Positions 1 through 6,585 of a stretch of DNA of 6,683 nt are shown piece by piece. A program made the translations under genes and the position numbers. Numbering within the stretch: position 1 is the first letter of the stretch; every line of letters starts with the position of its first letter. The notes under the pieces were generated by a model, which was given only the letters and a program-made list of their open reading frames with translations, was not told where the DNA came from and made no database searches. This DNA comes from Candidatus Arcticimaribacter sp. (GTDB lineage Bacteria; Bacteroidota; Bacteroidia; Flavobacteriales; Flavobacteriaceae), in assembly GCA_011526275.1 (NCBI GenBank), contig WTJP01000032.1:1-6683 (forward strand). The letters run 5' to 3'.

Positions 1-85
1 ATTTCAATTGCATTAATCCTGCTTCAAATACAGCAAATAAACCCACCGGGCCAGCACCAATAATTATAATGTCAGTTTTTATCAT
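1..85 (-). CDS. NAD(P)/FAD-dependent oxidoreductase, probable ferredoxin--NADP reductase (5' end only)
   Basis: Only the N-terminal 28 residues are present; the gene runs off the left edge. It begins with ATG at 85-83 and reads MIKTDIIIIGAGPVGLFAVF, a beta strand followed by the dinucleotide-binding motif GxGxxG (G10, G12, G15) that opens FAD-binding flavoproteins of the thioredoxin-reductase fold. The wording GAGPVGLFAVFEAGL resembles the YumC/TrxB-like ferredoxin-NADP+ reductases, which pass electrons from NADPH to ferredoxin; this subfamily call is from memory of the family. The start overlaps the end of the siroheme-synthesis gene by 14 nt in another frame, so it is the last visible gene of the cys operon. 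By context it would supply reduced ferredoxin to the siroheme sulfite reductase, since no CysJ-type flavoprotein is seen. Another FAD oxidoreductase of the same fold cannot be excluded from so short a piece. Confidence 0.75.
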   Translation of the reverse strand, partial: MIKTDIIIIGAGPVGLFAVFEAGLMQLK

Positions 86-659
86 TTTTCAATAACAATT
101 TAGTTCTTTTATTCATTTCAATCACTTTGGATTCAAAGTCTCCTTTAAGTGTTTCTCTATAGTTGCGTAATGTGTCGAGTAATTCGTCAATCTCATCAGG
201 CAAAATACGTTCTAAAAATTGTCTAATTCGCTTGGCCAATGTGGGTGATTTCCCGTTGGTAGAAATACCAATTTTTAAATTCCCTTTGGTCACAATGCCT
301 CCCATATAAAAATCACAAAGTTCGGGAGTATCGGCCACATTTGCTAATATTTGCCTTCTGTTACAGGCTTCTTTGACCTTTCTGTTCACTTCAGGACTAT
401 CAGTTGTGGCAATGACAATTTTTTTTCTGTGTAGGTCTTCCAAACAGAATTTACGCTGAATAACATGGACGGGCTTATCTTTAATAAAGTTGAGCGTTTC
501 TTCTCGAATAAATGGAGCAACAAGCGTTACGTTGGCATGGGGAGAAGATTTAAATAAAAATTCCATTTTTTCAAGGGCCACATAGCCTCCGCCCACAATT
601 AAAAACTCTAATTCGTGCGCTTTTAGAAAAATGGGATATAGCGGATTTAACTCACCCAC
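72..659 (-). CDS. precorrin-2 dehydrogenase / sirohydrochlorin ferrochelatase (Met8/CysG N-terminal type)
   Basis: This 195-residue protein is predicted to oxidise precorrin-2 to sirohydrochlorin with NAD+ and then insert iron to give siroheme, the last steps of the siroheme pathway in the cytoplasm. The N-terminus shows the Rossmann motif IVGGGYVALEK (21-31). ANVADTPELCDFY (106-118) contains D110, which aligns with the catalytic Asp of CysG/Met8 NVxD motifs. STNGKSPTLAKRIRQFLE (133-150) is the conserved Ser-Pro segment beginning the helical dimerisation part. The length matches stand-alone homologues; the SUMT half of CysG is encoded separately just upstream. The start is GTG (659-657), because no ATG lies between the upstream stop and the LYPIFLK segment typical of this family's N-terminus. 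It overlaps the SUMT gene by 13 nt, which suggests translational coupling. Lacking another chelatase in view, it probably does both reactions; a dehydrogenase-only role remains possible. Confidence 0.93.
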   Translation of the reverse strand: MGELNPLYPIFLKAHELEFLIVGGGYVALEKMEFLFKSSPHANVTLVAPFIREETLNFIKDKPVHVIQRKFCLEDLHRKKIVIATTDSPEVNRKVKEACNRRQILANVADTPELCDFYMGGIVTKGNLKIGISTNGKSPTLAKRIRQFLERILPDEIDELLDTLRNYRETLKGDFESKVIEMNKRTKLLLKNDKN

Positions 660-1411
660 AACTTCGATTTTAGATTTTTATATTGCGTAACTACATCGGT
701 AACTCCTAAGCCAAAAATTATGTTGGCGGGATTATCAATTTGATGTTCTCTTTGTTGGTCTAGAATATTTTCTAGTGTTCCTACAATTACTTTCTCGTTT
801 TTTGTGGTGCCATTTTGAATGATGGCGACCGGGTAATTTGCTGCCTTGTGTTTCGAAAATTCTCGAATGATTTGGGCCAGAAATCGCATTCCCATCAACA
901 CAATTACCGTGGCATCGGTTTTTGCCGCAAGCGGGATATCCTTAGAGATTTTCCCGTCTTGGGTGTGCCCCGTGGTGATCCAAATACTCTCGTTTGTTCC
1001 TCTTCGTGTGAGTGGAATTTGGTGTTGTGCAGCTATTCCTGCATAAGACGATATTCCAGGGATAACAGCGGTTTCAATATTGAAAAGCGAAGCGTATGCC
1101 AACTCTTCAGCGGCTCTTCCAAAAACCATTGGGTCACCCCCTTTTAATCGAACCACTCTTTTTCCTTCCAAGGCATAGGTGACTAAAAGTGTATTTATTT
1201 CGTCTTGTGTTTTCTTGGTGAAGCCTCTTCGTTTTCCAACAAAAACTTTTACTGCTAGAGGATTGTATTCTAATAATTTAGGATTAATTAGAGCGTCATA
1301 GAGAATAACTTCTGCATTCTGAATGGCTTTTAGTCCTTTAATGGTTAAAAGTTCTGGATCCCCTGGTCCAGCTCCAACTAATAAAATATTTCCCTGATTA
1401 TTGTTGTGCAC
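647..1411 (-). CDS. cobA: uroporphyrinogen-III C-methyltransferase (SUMT)
   Basis: SUMT transfers two methyl groups from S-adenosylmethionine to uroporphyrinogen III to make precorrin-2, the branch point to siroheme. Numbering from the GTG start (254 residues), the tetrapyrrole methylase signatures are VGAGPGDPELLTIKG (12-26), VVRLKGGDPMVFGR (86-99), PGISSYAGIAAQHQIPLTRR (118-137), TGH (147-149) and LMGMR (172-176). It is a single-domain enzyme without the uroporphyrinogen synthase or CysG dehydrogenase fusions. The frame has no ATG before the first motif. I chose GTG at 1411-1409, which puts the glycine-rich loop about 12 residues in, as is usual for the family, and gives a 14-nt overlap with the sulfite reductase gene, like the other junctions here. 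A TTG at 1435-1433 would add eight residues and a 38-nt overlap. In this operon it should serve the sulfite reductase cofactor; cobalamin synthesis is an alternative use of its product. Function certain, start less so. Confidence 0.95.
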   Translation of the reverse strand: MHNNNQGNILLVGAGPGDPELLTIKGLKAIQNAEVILYDALINPKLLEYNPLAVKVFVGKRRGFTKKTQDEINTLLVTYALEGKRVVRLKGGDPMVFGRAAEELAYASLFNIETAVIPGISSYAGIAAQHQIPLTRRGTNESIWITTGHTQDGKISKDIPLAAKTDATVIVLMGMRFLAQIIREFSKHKAANYPVAIIQNGTTKNEKVIVGTLENILDQQREHQIDNPANIIFGLGVTDVVTQYKNLKSKLWVS

Positions 1412-3473
1412 TGCGTTCTTTTTTAACCCAAGCAATAAAAGATTGTGTTTCTTTAATAAAGCTTTTGGCGAATTCTACATCGGGTTTAACAGAAGTAAAC
1501 GCATCAATTCCCGCTTTAAAAGTCGTCCCTGTTTCTGCGTTGAAATGAGGGAATTCTACATCAAAACTATTGATGATTGAAGCGTGACTGTTGGTTTTTG
1601 CTTCTTTCGCTGTAAGCAAAGCTTTGGCGGCTCTTACTCTAGCGTTATAGGCATGATACACAGCATCGTTCAATCGGTTTTCTTTTAAACCATTTAAAGC
1701 CCAAGAATAAGCTTCTTCAGCCTCAAAAATTAGGGTTTGAATCAAATCGATGGTTACACCAGCACATTCACCAATTCCAATAGCTTTCTCGTATTTTGCT
1801 TCATTTCCCCAGTCGATAAAGTCCTCAGGCTGAAGCTGGTCTGTATCGCTGTAGTGTTTTAAGTTTTGGTAAAAGTAATCTTTGGTTTTACGGTCATAGT
1901 AACCAAAGAAGTCTTCTGTTTCCAGCTTGTTTTGTTCAAAATCGTTCAATATCCAACGCAATACCAAGGGGGTTTTTTTAGCGGGTACCTTGAGCACTTT
2001 GTCGGCGAATCTTCCGTCTCCATTCCCTAGAACACCTCCTCCCAACAAGATTTGTGTGGCAGGTGCAATATTTCCATTGGCCTTAAGGGTCATTCCCTGA
2101 AATCCTATGTGTGCAAGTGTGTGTTGTCCACAAGCATTCATGCATCCACTAATTCGAATGTTTAGATTGTGTTTGTCGATGAACTGGCTGAATTCCGTCT
2201 CGATGACTTTTTGTAGTTCATTGGCCAATCCATAACTGCTGGCAATTCCAAGATTACAGGTGTCTGTTCCAGGGCATGCTACAATATCATTTGTTTTTTG
2301 AAAACCAATGCGATCGAACCCTAAGGTTTGTAAGGCGAGGTATAATGCGGGTAAATGTTCTTCTTTTACATCGCGTAATAGAACGCTTTGCGTGATAGTA
2401 AAACGGTTATCATTTTGAGTAAACTGTTCAATCAATTCAGCTAGTGCACGTGCTTTAGCCGTAGGAATATCACCTGTTTTGACTGGGATTCCAACACTCC
2501 AATATCCCGCTTGCTTTTGTTTAGAAGCATTGATTTCTTTCCATCGTTTAAAAGTTTCATTGGCTGTTATATCCACTTCACTTCCACGATAAAGTGGAGC
2601 AGCTAAGACCCGCTTTTTGTCTTCTATTGGATAGCTTTGGTTGGTGATGGAATTTTTTTCTTGTTCAACTAATTCCAAGAAAGTAGCTAGCCCTAAATCT
2701 TTAACCAAAAACTTTAATCGCGCTTTATTGCGTTTGTTGCGTTCCCCCATTCGATCGAAAAGGCGAATAATAGCTTCACTGTAAGGAATGATTTCATCGG
2801 TTGATAAAAAGGAAAACACTTTTTGTGAAGGCATTGGTTGAGAACCGATACCACCTCCAATCATGAGTTGAAAACCTCTTTCTCCGTTTTTTATTTTTGG
2901 GATAAAGCCTAAATCATGAATGAAGGTTAAGGCTTCGTCACTTTCACTACTGGAGAAAGCTACTTTAATTTTTCTTCCCATGTCTTGACAAATGGGATTA
3001 CGTAAAAAGTAACTAAAAAAGGCTTCTGCATAGGGGGTAACATCAAAAGGTTCTTGTGGGTCTACCCCAGCCGTTGCAGCAGCGGTTACATTTCTCACCG
3101 TATTTCCACAGGCTTCTCGAAGTGTAATTTGATCCTTCTCCAGCTCTGCCCACAGTTGAGGCGTTCTTTCTAATTCAACATAGTGTAACTGTATATCTTG
3201 ACGCGTGGTAATATGGAGGTTTCCACTCCCATATTCATCGGCAACATAAGCTATTTTTCGAAGTTGATTAGCCGTAAACCTTCCCATAGGAAGTTTGATG
3301 CGCACCATTTGAACTCCTTGTTGGCGCTGGCCATATACTCCTCGCGCAAGGCGTAAGCTTCTAAATTTTTCTTCATCAATCGAATTGTTTTTAAAAGCAA
3401 ATATTTTTTGCTCTAATTCGATGATGTCTTTTTCCACTATGGGATTCTCGATTTCTGTTCTAAAGCTTTGCAT
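1398..3473 (-). CDS. siroheme/[4Fe-4S] sulfite (nitrite) reductase with C-terminal HEPN-like domain
   Basis: This 691-residue cytoplasmic enzyme is predicted to carry out the six-electron reduction of sulfite to sulfide. It shows the duplicated nitrite/sulfite reductase architecture: a ferredoxin-like half-domain (about 45-110), a siroheme domain (about 118-275), a second half-domain (about 320-385) and a second siroheme domain (about 395-535). The cluster and siroheme ligands are C400-x5-C406 and C444-x3-C448. Anion-binding residues corresponding to those of E. coli CysI are visible as R91 (TTRQDIQ), R127 (CGNTVRNVT), K168 and K170 (GRKIKV). Residues about 560-691 are not part of a normal reductase. 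They look all-helical, with a segment NDAVYHAYNARVRAAKALL (602-620) like HEPN domains; such proteins are, as I recall, annotated as HEPN-containing in Bacteroidota. ATG start, 2 nt after the cysN stop. Position between cysN and siroheme genes favours sulfite over nitrite as substrate. Electron donor is probably ferredoxin, since no CysJ is present. Confidence 0.92.
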   Translation of the reverse strand: MQSFRTEIENPIVEKDIIELEQKIFAFKNNSIDEEKFRSLRLARGVYGQRQQGVQMVRIKLPMGRFTANQLRKIAYVADEYGSGNLHITTRQDIQLHYVELERTPQLWAELEKDQITLREACGNTVRNVTAAATAGVDPQEPFDVTPYAEAFFSYFLRNPICQDMGRKIKVAFSSSESDEALTFIHDLGFIPKIKNGERGFQLMIGGGIGSQPMPSQKVFSFLSTDEIIPYSEAIIRLFDRMGERNKRNKARLKFLVKDLGLATFLELVEQEKNSITNQSYPIEDKKRVLAAPLYRGSEVDITANETFKRWKEINASKQKQAGYWSVGIPVKTGDIPTAKARALAELIEQFTQNDNRFTITQSVLLRDVKEEHLPALYLALQTLGFDRIGFQKTNDIVACPGTDTCNLGIASSYGLANELQKVIETEFSQFIDKHNLNIRISGCMNACGQHTLAHIGFQGMTLKANGNIAPATQILLGGGVLGNGDGRFADKVLKVPAKKTPLVLRWILNDFEQNKLETEDFFGYYDRKTKDYFYQNLKHYSDTDQLQPEDFIDWGNEAKYEKAIGIGECAGVTIDLIQTLIFEAEEAYSWALNGLKENRLNDAVYHAYNARVRAAKALLTAKEAKTNSHASIINSFDVEFPHFNAETGTTFKAGIDAFTSVKPDVEFAKSFIKETQSFIAWVKKERSAQQ

Positions 3474-3475
3474 AG

Positions 3476-4684
3476 TTATTGGATAAAACCGACGGCAGCG
3501 GTATTATTTGTTTGTGGATCAATTAAAATAAATCGACCAATTTGGTTATTGTCTTTGTAAGGAGTTCCTAAAATGGGTTCGGATAGTCTTAAACTACTCG
3601 TCCCAATATCGTTTAAGTTAAAAGCAGTTGCATCTTCTGCACTTGGAGTTAGTTTGGTTTGAACTAAATGCACTCCTTGTTGTAAAAGGTATTTTTGGGC
3701 TAGGTTTAAGGGTTGATTTTGCATCCAGCAAAGCGTAGCGCTAATCTGCTTTGTTTTCTCAATTCTCTCTTCCCCCTTGGTGCTTAGGATACTTGATCCC
3801 CTTGATAAATCAATTTCGTCTTCTAGAATAATGGTGGCATTTTCTTGCTCATGCAAGGTGTTTATTGCTGTACCATAGCGATCTATTTGTTTTATTTTTG
3901 ACTTTAATCCTGAAGGGAAGACCGTAATTTCATCCCCAACATTAAATTGTCCGCTGTTGACTTTTCCCGCAAACCCTCTGTAGTCGTGATGCTCTTTTAA
4001 TTGAGGACGTATTACCCATTGAATTTGGAAAACATTTTCATCTCGTTGCGGTAAATCTAACGTAATGGTTTCAATAAGATCGAGTAAAGCCAATCCCTCA
4101 TACCAAGGCGTGTTTTTGGATACACTAACTATATTGTCGCCTTTTAATGCAGAAATAGGCAAGAGGTGAATTTTGCTTTTAGCCTCTTGGGTTAGTTGTT
4201 GAATGTCTTTTTCTATGCTTTGAAATTTAGTCAAGTCATAGTCAATCAAGTCCATTTTATTGACAACAAAAATCAGATTGGAAATCCCTAAAAGTTGTAA
4301 TATTTTGACGTGCCTTTCGGTTTGTTCAAGCACTCCTTTTCGCGCATCAATCAAGACGATAGCTACGTCAGCATTGGAAGCGCCGGTAATCATGTTTCTT
4401 GTATATTCAACATGCCCTGGTGCATCGGCTATAATGAACCTTCGTTTTTTTGTGGTAAAATAGATGTTGGAAACATCGATTGTTATCCCTTGTTCTCTTT
4501 CGGTCAAAAGCCCATCGGTGGCCAATGAAAAATCGATATAGTCGATCCCTTTGCTTTTACTTTTCTGAACAATATGATCGAGTTGATCATCCTTGAGGGA
4601 ATTTGTTTCAAAAAGCAAACGACCAATCAGACTTGATTTCCCATCGTCAACACTACCTGCGGTTACAATACGTAATAATTCCAT
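3476..4684 (-). CDS. cysN: sulfate adenylyltransferase subunit 1 (GTPase subunit)
   Basis: CysN couples GTP hydrolysis to the adenylation of sulfate by CysD, giving APS. The 402-residue protein has an EF-Tu-type G domain: P-loop AGSVDDGKSSLIGRLL (9-24), the switch I region EREQGITIDV (62-71), DAPGH (87-91), NKMD (142-145) and SALKG (178-182). Two beta-barrel domains follow (about 215-300 and 310-402), including RGFAGKVNSGQFNVGDEITV (236-255). VDDGKSS and the TDGLLTEREQGITIDV segment separate it from EF-Tu and other translational GTPases. It stops after the barrels, so the C-terminal APS kinase found in bifunctional CysNC proteins is absent. ATG start, 11 nt after the cysD stop and 2 nt before the sulfite reductase start, so it is clearly cotranscribed with its partner. 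Confidence 0.97.
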   Translation of the reverse strand: MELLRIVTAGSVDDGKSSLIGRLLFETNSLKDDQLDHIVQKSKSKGIDYIDFSLATDGLLTEREQGITIDVSNIYFTTKKRRFIIADAPGHVEYTRNMITGASNADVAIVLIDARKGVLEQTERHVKILQLLGISNLIFVVNKMDLIDYDLTKFQSIEKDIQQLTQEAKSKIHLLPISALKGDNIVSVSKNTPWYEGLALLDLIETITLDLPQRDENVFQIQWVIRPQLKEHHDYRGFAGKVNSGQFNVGDEITVFPSGLKSKIKQIDRYGTAINTLHEQENATIILEDEIDLSRGSSILSTKGEERIEKTKQISATLCWMQNQPLNLAQKYLLQQGVHLVQTKLTPSAEDATAFNLNDIGTSSLRLSEPILGTPYKDNNQIGRFILIDPQTNNTAAVGFIQ

Positions 4685-4695
4685 GTTTAAATAAG

Positions 4696-5583
4696 TTAAA
4701 AGTACCCTACTTTTTTGCGTTCTTCCATTGCTCCTTCAGATCGTTTGTCATCCATTCTGGCCCCGCGTTCTGAAAAAGAAGAAGACTTAATCTCATCCAC
4801 GATTTCATCGATGGTATTTGCATCCGAGAGTACTGCAGCAGTACACGAAATATCGCCTACGGTTCTAAATCGAACGGTTTTGTTTTCGATTTTCTCTTTT
4901 TCAATTAAATGGAAGCTACAGGTAGGCAGCCACTGCCCGTCACGTTGATAAACATCTCTCTTGTGGGAAAAATAAATGCTGGGTAACTCCAGTTTTTCTT
5001 GCTTAATATATTCCCAAACATCCAATTCAGTCCAATTGCTGATAGGGAATGCTCTAACGTTTTCACCGCTGTGAATTCTTCCGTTAAGTAAATCGAATAA
5101 TTCAGGACGTTGAAGCTTTTCGTTCCATTGTCCAAAATCATCTCGGACAGAAAAAATGCGTTCTTTTGCTCTAGCTTTCTCTTCGTCTCTTCGCGCTCCA
5201 CCAATACAGGCATCAAATTTGTGTTTTTCGATAGCGTCTAAAAGCGTAACGGTTTGCAAGCTGTTTCGACTGGGATATTTGCCTTTTTCTTCCAACACTT
5301 TCCCGGCGTCGATACTGTCTTGAACATATCCAACCTCAAGATGAGCTTGGTATTTTTCCATTAAGTAATCTCGGTGATCTAGCGTTTCCTGAAAATTATG
5401 TCCTGTATCTATGTGTAAAAGCGGAAAGGGGATTTTCCCTGGATAAAAGGCTTTTGAACATAAATGCAGTAATACAATTGAATCTTTTCCACCAGAGAAA
5501 AGTAGCGCAGGTTGGTTAAACTGTCCCGCAACTTCTCTAATGATGTAGATTGCTTCTTCTTCTAATTGTTTTAACGTATTCAT
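4696..5583 (-). CDS. cysD: sulfate adenylyltransferase subunit 2 (catalytic ATP pyrophosphatase subunit)
   Basis: CysD adenylates sulfate with ATP, releasing APS and pyrophosphate, in a heterodimer with CysN. The 295-residue protein has the N-type PP-loop FSGGKDSIVLLHL (29-41), the conserved HIDTGHNFQETLDHRDYL (57-74), GGARRDEEKARAKERIFSVR (128-147) and the family's distinctive C-terminal tail SERGARMDDKRSEGAMEERK (271-290), ending in KVGYF. The length is that of ordinary full-length CysD proteins and no key segment is missing. The ATG start lies 3 nt downstream of the cysH stop; the next gene is cysN. PAPS/APS reductases share the PP-loop fold but lack the GGARRDEEKARAKER block and the GYF tail, so this assignment is secure. 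Confidence 0.97.
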   Translation of the reverse strand: MNTLKQLEEEAIYIIREVAGQFNQPALLFSGGKDSIVLLHLCSKAFYPGKIPFPLLHIDTGHNFQETLDHRDYLMEKYQAHLEVGYVQDSIDAGKVLEEKGKYPSRNSLQTVTLLDAIEKHKFDACIGGARRDEEKARAKERIFSVRDDFGQWNEKLQRPELFDLLNGRIHSGENVRAFPISNWTELDVWEYIKQEKLELPSIYFSHKRDVYQRDGQWLPTCSFHLIEKEKIENKTVRFRTVGDISCTAAVLSDANTIDEIVDEIKSSSFSERGARMDDKRSEGAMEERKKVGYF

Positions 5584-5586
5584 TTT

Positions 5587-6285
5587 TTATTGATGAAGTC
5601 CACATTCTTTTTTGCTGTTCTCCCACCACCATCGTCCAGAGCGAATGTCTTCCCCCTCTTCTAGGGCACGGGTGCAGGGTTGGCAACCAATGCTAGGGAA
5701 GTTCTTTTTGTGAAGACTGTTCTGGGGTACACTGTTTTCCTCTAGATAGGTTTCCACTTCTTCAAGTGTCCAGCGCACTAGTGGGTTGAATTTGATTAGT
5801 CCAAACGAAGTGTCGTATTGAAATAAATCGAAGTCTTTTCGGAAATAACTTTGCCCCCCTCTAAGTCCAGTAATCCAAACATCAACATTACTCAGTGCTC
5901 TTTGTAAAGGGTCAATTTTTCGTATTCCACAGCATTCTTTTCTGTTTTCTACGGAATCGTAAAAACTAAATGGTCCTTTGTTGGACAATAAAGCTTCTAC
6001 TTTTTTTGTGTCCGGGAAATAGGGGGTAATTTTCTTGTTGTATTTTTTTACGGTGCGATGATATACCTCATAGGTTTCTTCAAACAGACGCCCAGTGTCT
6101 AGGGTAAAAACCTCAATGGGATAGTTGTTCTTGAAAATTAGATCGGTGATAACTTGATCTTCCTGCCCAAAAGAGGTAGAAAAGGCCAAGCGCCCAAGGT
6201 CTAGCTGGATAAGTAGATCAAAGGTTTCGGCTAACGATTTACCTTGAAAACGATCATTCAATTCTTGTATAAATTCTCTTTCCAT
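5587..6285 (-). CDS. cysH: assimilatory APS reductase, [4Fe-4S] type (phosphoadenylyl-sulfate reductase family)
   Basis: This 232-residue enzyme reduces activated sulfate to sulfite with thiols such as thioredoxin. The PP-loop-like nucleotide site is FSTSFGQEDQVITDL (35-49), followed by TLDTGRLFEETYEVY (61-75) and TGLRGGQSYFRKD (139-151). It has both cysteine pairs that bind a [4Fe-4S] cluster, C118-C119 (RKECCGIRK) and C201/C204 (IGCQPCTRA). The catalytic cysteine C228 lies in the C-terminal KKECGLH motif. Cluster-free PAPS reductases of the E. coli type lack the CC and CxxC pairs, so APS is the more likely substrate, in line with no APS kinase in the window. Some cluster enzymes accept both APS and PAPS, so strict specificity is inferred. 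ATG start 1 nt after the DUF2061 stop; stop 3 nt before cysD. Confidence 0.95.
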   Translation of the reverse strand: MEREFIQELNDRFQGKSLAETFDLLIQLDLGRLAFSTSFGQEDQVITDLIFKNNYPIEVFTLDTGRLFEETYEVYHRTVKKYNKKITPYFPDTKKVEALLSNKGPFSFYDSVENRKECCGIRKIDPLQRALSNVDVWITGLRGGQSYFRKDFDLFQYDTSFGLIKFNPLVRWTLEEVETYLEENSVPQNSLHKKNFPSIGCQPCTRALEEGEDIRSGRWWWENSKKECGLHQ

Positions 6286-6286
6286 A

Positions 6287-6535
6287 TCAACTGTTTTTGC
6301 CCCAACGGATGGTGTTCCAGGTTCGCTCGTGAAAAAAATACAAGACCATTTTAGAAATCAATTCTATGCCTCCAATGGTCAAGGCTTCATTTACTCTATC
6401 CGTAATCAAATAAGCAATCACTACAGTGTCTAGGGTACCAATAACACGCCAAGAGATTGTCTTGAGCAGACTTCTTTTTAAAGTCTCCTGCTTAGGCTTA
6501 GCCACTCTTTTTTGTAATATTAAATCTGTAACCAT
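6287..6535 (-). CDS. DUF2061 small membrane protein, first gene of the sulfate-assimilation operon
   Basis: This 82-residue protein matches DUF2061, a family without known biochemical function. A lysine/arginine-rich N-terminus (about 1-25) precedes the family's hallmark KRSLLKTISWRVIGTLDT (20-37). A first hydrophobic segment runs about 28-45, and a second, TIGGIELISKMVLYFF, 53-68. The conserved HER (69-71) and TWNTIRWGK (72-80) close the protein. It would be an inner-membrane protein with two short helices; by the positive-inside rule both ends are probably cytoplasmic. The ATG at 6535-6533 is the only start that keeps the N-terminus, and no Shine-Dalgarno sequence is evident. One nucleotide separates its stop from the cysH start. 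Its place at the head of the operon suggests a role linked to sulfate or sulfite, possibly entry or membrane docking of the enzymes, but nothing in the sequence proves this. Confidence 0.9.
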   Translation of the reverse strand: MVTDLILQKRVAKPKQETLKRSLLKTISWRVIGTLDTVVIAYLITDRVNEALTIGGIELISKMVLYFFHERTWNTIRWGKNS

Positions 6536-6585
6536 AAAATTTAAATCTTATTGAACCTATCAGTTTAGTATAGAATAAAAATTAA
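6536..6585 (-). promoter_or_regulatory. presumed promoter/leader region of the cys operon
   Basis: This AT-rich stretch lies between the upstream gene's terminator and the DUF2061 start, so an independent operon promoter should lie here or overlap the terminator. On the minus strand it contains CTATACTAAACTGATAG (6573-6557), an imperfect dyad CTAT-N9-ATAG that includes the -10-like TATACT (6572-6567), about 31 nt before the ATG. I cannot find a convincing Bacteroidota-type TTG...TAnnTTTG pair. No riboswitch-like fold is evident, and the leader is too short for one. The location is reasoned from context; the exact elements are a guess. Confidence 0.35.

Noticed and set aside
815..1147. Open frames of 110 and 66 codons on the plus strand
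   Set aside because: They lie entirely antisense to the SUMT gene, overlap each other, have cysteine-rich low-likelihood composition and no recognisable domain. SUMT motifs explain this DNA.
1398..3473. Dissimilatory nitrite reductase or nitrate-assimilation gene
   Set aside because: The siroheme fold does not separate nitrite from sulfite by itself, but every neighbour belongs to sulfate activation/reduction or siroheme synthesis and no nitrate genes are present.
4260..4528. Two overlapping plus-strand open frames of 67 and 72 codons
   Set aside because: They are antisense to the conserved G domain of cysN; the codon constraint of DAPGH/NKMD regions explains the open frame.
4715..4948. Plus-strand open frame of 77 codons
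   Set aside because: It is antisense to the conserved C-terminal tail of cysD, with serine-rich composition and no family resemblance.
4905..5216. Minus-strand open frame of 103 codons in another phase
   Set aside because: It lies fully inside cysD, whose own frame holds all family motifs; the alternative product shows no domain and no separate start signal.
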